This document shows, piece by piece, positions 7,153-12,248 of a stretch of 12,248 bases of DNA (its first letter is position 1; each line of letters starts with the position of its first letter). Below the pieces are notes generated by a model. The model was not told the origin of the DNA. It worked only from the letters and a program-made list of their open reading frames with translations, and searched no databases. The translations under genes and the position numbers were made by a program. The stretch is from Propionibacteriaceae bacterium (GTDB taxonomy: Bacteria > Actinomycetota > Actinomycetes > Propionibacteriales > Propionibacteriaceae): assembly GCA_021323255.1 (NCBI GenBank), contig JAJTCL010000106.1:1-12248 (forward strand). The letters run 5' to 3'.

Positions 7153-7398
7153 TCAGCGAATGGCCTTGGCGTTCTCCGGCTCGAAGTCGTGCAGGTGCGC
7201 AAAACTGACGGGCTGCGGTTCACCCGCCGCTGATCCAGCCGCCCAATCGGCAAGCAGTTGACGGTTGTCGATCTCCTCCGCCTCACGGTCCAGCACATCG
7301 AGGAGGTATTCCTGCAAGGATTCCCCACGTGCCTTCCCCTCGGCCGACAACGTACGACGGTTGGCCTCTGAGACGCCGCGAACCTGGATGGCAACCAC
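7153..7398 (-). CDS. orphan ribbon-helix-helix (FitA/VapB-like) antitoxin-type protein
   Basis: This 81-residue protein begins VVAIQVRGVSEANRRTLSA, followed by an ARGESLQEYLLDVLDREA helix pair, the pattern of actinobacterial FitA/VapB-like ribbon-helix-helix antitoxins that bind their own operator and neutralise a PIN-domain RNase. The acidic C-terminal half (EEIDNRQLLADWA onward) would be the toxin-binding part. GTG 7398 is chosen because AGGA (7406-7409) sits 7 nt upstream and because family members start at this point; the frame stays open back to 7443. No PIN toxin is present: only 51 bp separate it from thiE, and upstream lies the MBL gene. It may be a solitary regulator or a relic of a toxin-antitoxin pair. 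The family assignment is from pattern recognition. Confidence 0.65.
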   Translation of the reverse strand: MVAIQVRGVSEANRRTLSAEGKARGESLQEYLLDVLDREAEEIDNRQLLADWAAGSAAGEPQPVSFAHLHDFEPENAKAIR

Positions 7399-7439
7399 GA
7401 GCGCATCCTGCCATTCTCGGCCGCGGCCGGTCAGTCGTC

Positions 7440-7455
7440 TCAAACTGGCGATCGA
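7440..7455. repeat. 16-bp direct repeat, left copy
   Basis: TCAAACTGGCGATCGA is repeated exactly and in the same orientation at 8378-8393. The two copies bracket the MBL-fold gene and the repeat-rich spacer. This copy lies in the gap between the antitoxin-like gene and the MBL gene. Confidence 0.7.
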
Positions 7456-7484
7456 ACAGCCCGCGCTGACCCAGCGCTGCGCCG

Positions 7485-8162
7485 CTACCCAAGCGCGGCG
7501 AACTCCCGGAACCGCTGCGCCGCCTCACGAGATATAGCCCTTCCGTGGCCGAAGACGGCCGACTCGAAACTGAGGTCCCCAAGCCGTGCAATGCTTGCCA
7601 GCTCGGCCGCCCGGTCCTCGGTCACCATCCGCGGCGAACGGCGGATCCGCCCGCTGCGCCGACCACCGGCAGCATCACCGGCAAAGAGCACGCCGCCGTC
7701 GCGATCAAGGAGAAAGGACATGTGCCCACGGGTGTGGCCGGGGGTATGGATCGCCGTGAAACCTGACACCGATATCGGGCCGTCCGCGGTCAGCGCCTCG
7801 TCTACGGGAACGTGCTCCGGCGGCGGCATGATGGCTGCTACAACACGCATGAAGCCCGTCGCGGGACGGGCTTTCACGACACCGGTTATCAGCGGCGCAT
7901 CCATCGCATGAGCAACCACGCGCGCCCCGGACCGGCGACGCAGCTCGGCCACGCCGCCGATGTGATCGGGATGCCAGTGTGTCAGCAGGATCGTGTGGAC
8001 CTCGCCGATCGATCGGCGTGCGGCCTCGACGGCACGCGCCACTTTCTCGGCCCGCCCGGGGATGCCGGTGTCCACCAGCACTACGCCGTCATCGACGACC
8101 ACGGCGTAGGCGTTCACGTACCCGATCGGAATTTCAATCACGCCGTCGACGACTTCGCGCAT
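7485..8162 (-). CDS. MBL-fold metallo-hydrolase
   Basis: This 225-residue metallo-beta-lactamase-fold hydrolase has all the metal ligands: THWHPDH at 61-67 (His62, His64, Asp66, His67), His143 in TPGHTRGH, Asp163 in FAGDA and His206 in FGHG. This pattern fits glyoxalase II-like and other general MBL hydrolases with a di-metal centre; the substrate is not deducible. No signal peptide is visible, so it is likely cytoplasmic. ATG 8162 has a good AAGGA Shine-Dalgarno (8170-8174) 7 nt upstream. It follows the LLM monooxygenase on the same strand but after 215 bp of repeat-rich DNA, so an operon is uncertain. It is bracketed by an exact 16-bp direct repeat. Confidence 0.9.
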   Translation of the reverse strand: MREVVDGVIEIPIGYVNAYAVVVDDGVVLVDTGIPGRAEKVARAVEAARRSIGEVHTILLTHWHPDHIGGVAELRRRSGARVVAHAMDAPLITGVVKARPATGFMRVVAAIMPPPEHVPVDEALTADGPISVSGFTAIHTPGHTRGHMSFLLDRDGGVLFAGDAAGGRRSGRIRRSPRMVTEDRAAELASIARLGDLSFESAVFGHGRAISREAAQRFREFAALG

Positions 8163-8377
8163 GTCGTCATCCTTCTACAGAGCTGCTCGCGCAAGGTCGA
8201 TTGCTCGCTCCGCTCGCGAGGATCGCGCTTTGGAGCCGCTGCCTTCCTCTCTCACTCGCAGACGAAAAGCGTGTCTGCTCGTTCGTTTCGTCCAGGACAG
8301 CGGCGCGCGATCCTGGCGCCGGCGCGCGATCCTGGCGCGGAACCCGCCGACTTCGTCGTCGCTCGCACCGGATGGCG
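8163..8377. other. repeat-rich, potentially structured spacer
   Basis: I see no credible gene in this 215-bp gap between two minus-strand genes. It holds a 19-bp tandem duplication (8302-8339). A GCAGAC/GTCTGC hairpin (8258-8263 with 8273-8278) lies inside it. GACGAAA (8261-8267) can pair with TTTCGTC (8286-8292), and GGATCGCGC (8220-8228) can pair with GCGCGATCC in either tandem copy (8305-8313 or 8324-8332). It could be the terminator region of the LLM gene, a REP-like element or decayed DNA. Several short frames cross it but none looks like a protein. Confidence 0.5.
8302..8339. repeat. tandem duplication, two 19-bp units
   Basis: The unit GGCGCGCGATCCTGGCGCC (8302-8320) is followed immediately by a copy (8321-8339) that differs only in the last base. 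Each copy contains GCGCGATCC, the reverse complement of a segment at 8220-8228. Confidence 0.85.
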
Positions 8378-8393
8378 TCAAACTGGCGATCGA
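8378..8393. repeat. 16-bp direct repeat, right copy
   Basis: This is an exact copy of the sequence at 7440-7455. It coincides with the last five codons and the TGA stop of the LLM monooxygenase gene. Confidence 0.7.
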
Positions 8394-9400
8394 GTGTCCA
8401 GCTCCTGCCGGACCAGCGGAGCAACCTCGGTTCCGAAGAGCTCGATCGAGCGCATGGTTTTTACATGATCAACATGGGAGACGTGCAGCTCGAAACGATC
8501 GATATGCATCAGCTCATGCAACCGGATGATCTTGTCGGCCACGATCTCGGGCCGACCGAAGAACAGGGCGCCTTCGGGTCCGATCAGATCTTCGACGGCC
8601 GCATCCGACATCGGGGACCAGCCACGTTCCTTGCCGATCTTGGCGAACGTCTGCCGATACGCCGGCAGGAACTCCGCTCGTGCTGCGCGCTCGTCGGTGA
8701 AGACATAGCCGTGGCTGTGAATCGCCAGTGGCGTATTCGGATCATGATTCCCGTACGCGAGGGCCTTGCGGTAGAGATCGACGAGCGGGCTAAACGCTGC
8801 CGGCCTGCCACCGATGATCGCCAGCGCCATCGGAAGGCCGAGCGTACCTGCCCGGACGACTGAGTTCGGTGTGCCGCCCACGGCAACCCAGATCGGCAGC
8901 GGGCGGCCTTCCTGACGGGGATACACCTGGACGTTGTCCAGGGGTGCCCGGAACTTGCCGTGCCAGGTCACCGGCTGATCTTCACGCAACTTCAGCAGCA
9001 GCTCGAGCTTCTCGGCAAAGAGTTCGTCATAGTCGGCCAGTGAGTAGCCAAACAAGGGGAATGACTCGGTGAACGAACCCCGGCCGACCATCAGCTCCGC
9101 GCGTCGACCCGACAAGAGGTCGAGTGTGACGAAGTTCTGGAAGACCCGGACCGGATCGGCCGAGCTGAGCACGATAACCGCGCTGGACAGTTTGATCGTT
9201 TTCGTGCTTCCAGCAATGGTGGCAAGAACGATCTCCGGAGCTGATGCGGCCATGTCCGGTCGGTGGTGCTCACCTACGCCAAAGACCTCCAGGCCCAGCT
9301 CGTCAGCCAGCTTGGCCTCTGCAACGACCTGCCGCAGTCGCTCGCCGGGGGAGGAGTTTGGTTCAGTGATCTCGGCAAATGTGGTGAGTCCGAGTTCCAT
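8378..9400 (-). CDS. LLM class (luciferase-like) flavin-dependent oxidoreductase
   Basis: This 340-residue TIM-barrel flavin monooxygenase belongs to the bacterial luciferase-like superfamily, in the group related to Agrobacterium Atu2307. These enzymes use FMNH2 or F420 supplied by others to oxidise varied substrates. MELGLTTFAE opens the first strand. GVGEHHRPDM (41-50) carries the conserved His pair, followed by APEIVLATIAG, VFQNFVTLDLLSGRRAELMVGRGSF and PIWVAVGGTP, all typical of the family. ATG 9400 is chosen because these residues are the natural N-terminus and GGAGG (9412-9416) lies 11 nt upstream. The frame remains open to 9535, but those 45 extra residues look non-coding. The terminal codons coincide with a 16-bp direct repeat. 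Substrate and cofactor cannot be told. Confidence 0.9.
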   Translation of the reverse strand: MELGLTTFAEITEPNSSPGERLRQVVAEAKLADELGLEVFGVGEHHRPDMAASAPEIVLATIAGSTKTIKLSSAVIVLSSADPVRVFQNFVTLDLLSGRRAELMVGRGSFTESFPLFGYSLADYDELFAEKLELLLKLREDQPVTWHGKFRAPLDNVQVYPRQEGRPLPIWVAVGGTPNSVVRAGTLGLPMALAIIGGRPAAFSPLVDLYRKALAYGNHDPNTPLAIHSHGYVFTDERAARAEFLPAYRQTFAKIGKERGWSPMSDAAVEDLIGPEGALFFGRPEIVADKIIRLHELMHIDRFELHVSHVDHVKTMRSIELFGTEVAPLVRQELDTRSPV

Positions 9401-9855
9401 GCCGCCTGCTACCTCCAAACGAATACCCCAACACAGTAAGTGGTGAGTTGCTGTGCGATGAGCAGAGGACCACGGGCCAAGCCCACGGCGAGCGGCCGCG
9501 CAGTTGTCACAAAGGAGGCTTGGCTGAGGCAACACTAAACTGTTCCGGTGAGCATGCCGGACGAATCGACTAGTGTCCTGCGCCGGGAAACCGGTGCATC
9601 TGCGGGTCGATCAAGTGGATGCCTCGCAAGGCCCACGGAGGCATACCGGGTCGTCTACCGACCGAGGAGCACGCCGCGAGGCGCCGCATGGACGGCGCAC
9701 TACGGTGGCGAATTCCCGGCTCAGGACACTATCTGATGCCAGAGGAACCGACTGGCCGCGGCGCGCCTCGGCCGTCGCAGTACGAGGTCACTTCTAGACT
9801 CGCCCCCGAGGCCAAGACGGCCATCTTCCCCACCGTGTTCGGAGCAAATGTGACA
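9401..9855. other. 455-bp divergent control region between LLM and kinase genes
   Basis: No confident gene is present. A frame of 62 codons at 9548-9736 (GTG start) follows a TAAACT hexamer (9536-9541) by exactly 6 nt and ends TGATG at an ATG (9736) in frame with the kinase. Its product has no recognisable motif and uses rare Arg and Ser codons, so I do not call it a gene. AAAGGAGG at 9511-9518 is Shine-Dalgarno-like but has no ATG, GTG or TTG at proper spacing. TAGACT at 9795-9800 could be the -10 of a kinase promoter, giving a leader of about 49 nt. Confidence 0.5.
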
Positions 9856-11868
9856 ATGACGGCCGTTGGCGACCCCTTGGTGGGTCGACTTTTGGACGGT
9901 CGCTATCAGATCACCCAGCGGTTGGCCCGTGGCGGGATGGCCACCGTCTACCGGGCCGTCGACATGCGCCTGACTCGTACCGTGGCGGTCAAGGTGATGC
10001 ATGTGGGACTTGGTGATGAAGCCGAGTTTGCGCGCAAATTCGATCGTGAAGCGCGAGCGGCTGCCCGGCTGTCCCACCCGAATGTGGTGTCGGTTTTCGA
10101 CCAGGGTCAAGACCTCGAGGGCCCGAACAGCCGTCCGTACATCGTGATGGAGTACGTGGAGGGCCAGACGCTGCGCGACGTACTCAATCGGGAAGCGCCG
10201 CTGCCGCCTGCCAGGGCGCTGGAGCTCATGGAACCGGTGCTCGCCGCCCTTGCCACTGCCCACGACGCCGGATTGGTTCACCGCGACGTGAAGCCGGAGA
10301 ACGTGTTGATCAGCGACCGCGGCCGGATCAAGGTGGCCGACTTCGGGCTCGCCAAGGCGGTCTCCTCGCAGAGCTCAACCGCCACCCAAGGCCTCTTGAT
10401 CGGGACGGTTTCCTACGTCCCTCCGGAGCTGGTGGTGGCCGGTCGGGCGGACGCACGATCGGACGTGTACAGCGCCGGCGTCGTGCTCTTCGAGCTGCTG
10501 ACCGGACGCAAGCCACATACTGGCGACACCCCCATCCAGATTGCGTACGCCCACGTACATCGCGACGTGCCTCCGCCATCGATTGGCCCGACCGGGGGCC
10601 GGATTCCGCCCTATCTGGATGCTCTGGTCACCCGGGCGACGGCTCGCGACGCGAACCGCCGGCAGCCCGACGCCAAAGTCTTGCTGGCTCAGGTACGGCG
10701 CGCTCGGATAGCCCTCCAGCAAGGTCTGGCCGATGACCCTGAGCTCACTCGTGAGCTACGCGCCGAACCCAGGCAGGGAGCCGGCTCGCCGAGGCGGCGC
10801 GACCGCGCAGACTACGAAGTGACCCAGATGGTGCCGACTCCAATGCCGGCCCCTCAAGCCCAGGCTCGCCCGATGGCCACGCCGCGTACCGTGCTCGACG
10901 CACCGCCGCCTGCCGTTCACAGACCGCCATATCCGCCCATCGCGGAGCGTTTGGCCGCAAGCGAGCGGGAGCGCCGGGCCCGGAAACGGCGCCGGGGCTG
11001 GCTGGCCTTCTTGCTCGTGGTGATGATCTCGGCTTCCGCCGCCCTGGCGGGCTGGTACCTGACGGAGGGCCGCTTCACGACCGCGCCGGTCCTTGATTCT
11101 CTCAGCAGAGCTGAGGCCCAGCGAGTGGCGGCGAAGGTGGGTCTCTCCATTGACTTCTCCGAGGCCTACAGTGAAACGGTCGCGCGGGGCATGGTGATCA
11201 CTACCAAGCCCGGACCTGGGACCAAGATCCTGCGGGGCGGCAAGATCGAAGCTGCGGTGTCCAAGGGCCCCGAGCGTTATCCCATGCCGCCTGTCGTCGG
11301 TCTGTCCCAGGCTGCGGCTGAGGCCGCGATCAAGAACGCCAAGCTGGCTGTGGGCAAGGTCGTTGATGGTTACAGCGACCAGGTCGCCGCCGGTACCGTG
11401 CTCCGTGCGTCGGAGAAACAGGGCGCCCGCCTCAAGAAGGGCGCTGCGATCACTCTCGTAGTCTGCGCCGGGCCGAAGCCAGTCTCGATCACCAACTACC
11501 AAGGCACCCCTTACGATGCGGCAGCCGCGGCCCTCAGGGCAGCGGGCTTCCAGGTCGCCGAGCGAAGCGGATACTCCACCAAGGTCGGCAAGGACCTCGT
11601 GCTGCGGCAGGATCCACATTCTGGTCACGCGGCTAGAGGGAAGACCATCACTCTCACTCGATCGCTGGGACCGCGGCTGATCACGGTGCCCGATGTTCAG
11701 CGGATGACGCTTCCGGTAGCACGCAAGGCCGTGCGGGAGGCCGGCTTCAAGATTCAGGTGCAGCCGGTCGGCGTCAATCGAGCCGGACTCGGCTACGTGG
11801 TCAACACGAATCCCGGCGGCGGCGCTATCGCGGCCAAGGGCTCGACGGTCACCTTGTACGTGGTCTGA
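9856..11868 (+). CDS. PASTA-domain Ser/Thr protein kinase (PknB/Stk1 type)
   Basis: This is a transmembrane Hanks-type kinase of 670 residues, somewhat longer than M. tuberculosis PknB. The kinase domain spans about 15-280, with a Gly-rich loop ARGGMA (24-29), Lys46 in VAVKV, the catalytic HRDVKPEN (142-149), DFG (162-164) and GTVSYVPPE closing a Ser/Thr-rich activation loop. A Pro-rich linker and an arginine cluster (RERRARKRRRG) precede the single membrane helix (about 382-402). Four PASTA repeats follow outside the cell (about 407-476, 477-542, 543-606, 607-670), which in this family bind muropeptides or lipid II. ATG 9856 matches the usual family N-terminus before DPLVGRLLDGRY and has GGAGC 10 nt upstream. 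GTG 9850 or ATG 9736 are in-frame alternatives, and the frame is open to 9619. M. tuberculosis PknL, in the comparable neighbourhood, lacks PASTA repeats. Confidence 0.93.
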   Translation: MTAVGDPLVGRLLDGRYQITQRLARGGMATVYRAVDMRLTRTVAVKVMHVGLGDEAEFARKFDREARAAARLSHPNVVSVFDQGQDLEGPNSRPYIVMEYVEGQTLRDVLNREAPLPPARALELMEPVLAALATAHDAGLVHRDVKPENVLISDRGRIKVADFGLAKAVSSQSSTATQGLLIGTVSYVPPELVVAGRADARSDVYSAGVVLFELLTGRKPHTGDTPIQIAYAHVHRDVPPPSIGPTGGRIPPYLDALVTRATARDANRRQPDAKVLLAQVRRARIALQQGLADDPELTRELRAEPRQGAGSPRRRDRADYEVTQMVPTPMPAPQAQARPMATPRTVLDAPPPAVHRPPYPPIAERLAASERERRARKRRRGWLAFLLVVMISASAALAGWYLTEGRFTTAPVLDSLSRAEAQRVAAKVGLSIDFSEAYSETVARGMVITTKPGPGTKILRGGKIEAAVSKGPERYPMPPVVGLSQAAAEAAIKNAKLAVGKVVDGYSDQVAAGTVLRASEKQGARLKKGAAITLVVCAGPKPVSITNYQGTPYDAAAAALRAAGFQVAERSGYSTKVGKDLVLRQDPHSGHAARGKTITLTRSLGPRLITVPDVQRMTLPVARKAVREAGFKIQVQPVGVNRAGLGYVVNTNPGGGAIAAKGSTVTLYVV

Positions 11869-11893
11869 GCTCCACAAGCCGACGCGTCCGACT

Positions 11894-11909
11894 CCAGCAG
11901 AAGTGCTGG
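11894..11909 (+). terminator. short hairpin after the kinase gene, possible terminator
   Basis: CCAGCA, a GAAG loop and TGCTGG form a 6-bp stem 26 nt after the kinase stop. No U-tract follows; a C10 run does, so it would be at best a weak intrinsic terminator. Confidence 0.3.
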
Positions 11910-11915
11910 CAAACG

Positions 11916-11925
11916 CCCCCCCCCC
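11916..11925. repeat. run of ten C residues
   Basis: A C10 homopolymer lies in the 252-bp gap between the kinase and the transporter gene. It is outside both reading frames, so a change in its length would not shift either protein. It could be a slippage-prone site or a sequencing-length artefact. Confidence 0.8.
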
Positions 11926-11990
11926 AGCCGGAGCGGTGAATCGTCAGCAGTTCGTGCATTGGTCCCGTGGCGCAAAGAACCCCGGATGGG

Positions 11991-12006
11991 CCTTCGTGGA
12001 CGAAGG
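11991..12006. promoter_or_regulatory. 16-bp dyad, possible operator
   Basis: CCTTCGT, GG and ACGAAGG form a perfect 7-bp-arm dyad in the gap upstream of the transporter gene, about 103 bp before its -10. A dyad of this size is expected about once by chance in a window of this length, so this is only a candidate. Confidence 0.2.
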
Positions 12007-12108
12007 GCAGACAAGGTGCGGACAGCTGACACCCTCGACCCGATCGGGCGGCCGATCTTCCAGTACTTGGCTGACGGAACTCCAAGAAGAGCTTGGGCGA
12101 GCGTGGCT

Positions 12109-12114
12109 TAGGCT
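12109..12114 (+). promoter_or_regulatory. -10 element of leaderless transporter promoter
   Basis: TAGGCT is followed by 6 nt (GGGTCG) and GTG at 12121, identical in hexamer and spacing to the prenyl synthase promoter at 5165. There is no Shine-Dalgarno and no clear -35 at proper spacing. Confidence 0.55.
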
Positions 12115-12120
12115 GGGTCG

Positions 12121-12248
12121 GTGCTGGTTGCCAGGTCCCACACGCGCCTAGCATTCCTGGCACTACTGGCTATGGCCGCTGTCTGGGGCTCGACCTTCCT
12201 TCTGATCAAGGACCTGGTGACCCGTGTTCCGGTCGCCGACCTCCTCGC
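12121..12248 (+). CDS. EamA/DMT-family transporter, N-terminal fragment
   Basis: Only the first 42 codons are present; the gene runs off the right edge. A short basic N-terminus (VARSHTR) is followed by a hydrophobic helix, LAFLALLAMAAVWGSTFLLI. The AxxWGSTF signature is the hallmark of the first membrane helix of EamA (RhaT/YdcZ-like) drug/metabolite transporters, ten-helix inner-membrane proteins that usually export metabolites. GTG 12121 is chosen because it lies 6 nt after a TAGGCT -10 and leads directly into the helix. The substrate is unknown. Confidence 0.85.
   Translation, partial: MLVARSHTRLAFLALLAMAAVWGSTFLLIKDLVTRVPVADLL

Noticed and set aside
7399..7443. Longer antitoxin-like protein starting at 7443
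   Set aside because: The added Arg-rich residues precede the normal family start, and AGGA is correctly placed for GTG 7398.
8175..8424. Several short frames crossing the repeat-rich spacer
   Set aside because: Low-complexity Arg/Ser/Ala products, overlapping each other and a tandem repeat, with no Shine-Dalgarno or family pattern.
9511..9518. AAAGGAGG, an ideal Shine-Dalgarno sequence
   Set aside because: No ATG, GTG or TTG lies 5-12 nt downstream on the plus strand, and it falls upstream of the only promoter-like hexamer there.
8378..9535. Longer LLM protein starting at 9535
   Set aside because: The 45 extra residues are unlike the family, whose N-terminus is the MELGLTTFAE segment; GGAGG supports the start at 9400.
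10756..11877. 373-codon open frame on the minus strand
   Set aside because: It is antisense to the linker and PASTA region of the kinase, whose repeats are unmistakable; no independent protein features are seen.

Overview
The window looks like a stretch of an actinobacterial (Actinomycetota) chromosome. The DNA is GC-rich, GTG and TTG starts are common, and it carries an actinobacterial-type HelD RNA-polymerase helicase and a PASTA-domain Ser/Thr kinase. A divergent metF / polyprenyl-diphosphate-synthase pair with a kinase nearby resembles the Mycobacterium tuberculosis Rv2172c-Rv2173-Rv2176 neighbourhood. A Propionibacteriaceae-like member of the Propionibacteriales is my low-confidence guess. 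No rRNA, tRNA, CRISPR array, transposase or phage gene is visible. The content is mostly housekeeping and accessory enzymes.

Layout, left to right. (1) 1-1931: a PIG-L-family deacetylase (minus, cut by the window edge) diverges from a CrtI-like FAD oxidoreductase (plus). The 81-bp gap holds two identical -10 hexamers back to back and an apparent 10-codon leader ORF fused by ATGA to the oxidoreductase. (2) 1932-4256: helD with its own leadered promoter. (3) 4207-6340: metF (minus), whose 3' end overlaps helD by 50 bp, diverges from the isoprenyl diphosphate synthase gene (plus). (4) 6367-7398: thiE and an orphan RHH antitoxin-like gene (both minus). (5) 7440-9400: an MBL-fold hydrolase and an LLM flavin monooxygenase (both minus), separated by 215 bp of repeat-rich DNA. 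A 16-bp exact direct repeat brackets the MBL gene. (6) 9401-11868: a 455-bp control region and a four-PASTA Ser/Thr kinase (plus). (7) 11869-12248: a short intergenic region with a C10 run, then the start of an EamA/DMT transporter (plus, cut by the window edge).

The clearest pattern not explained by gene content is in the starts. Five genes (PIG-L, metF, ids, thiE, eamA) have a TANNNT hexamer exactly 6 nt upstream of the start codon and no Shine-Dalgarno, which is the signature of leaderless transcripts. Five others (helD, the antitoxin, MBL, LLM, kinase) lack that hexamer and instead have a purine-rich Shine-Dalgarno. The FAD oxidoreductase fits neither class directly. It appears to be served by a leaderless 10-codon ORF that hands ribosomes over at an ATGA junction.

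Functionally the genes are mixed. metF (one-carbon/methionine), thiE (thiamine) and ids (isoprenoid chains for quinones, carotenoids or cell-wall carriers) are core metabolism. helD protects or recycles RNA polymerase. The PASTA kinase senses cell-wall state. The PIG-L, FAD, MBL and LLM enzymes have unknown substrates. I see no evidence of a new defence or mobile system; the novelty here lies in the start architecture, the coupled leader ORF and the repeat-rich spacer.
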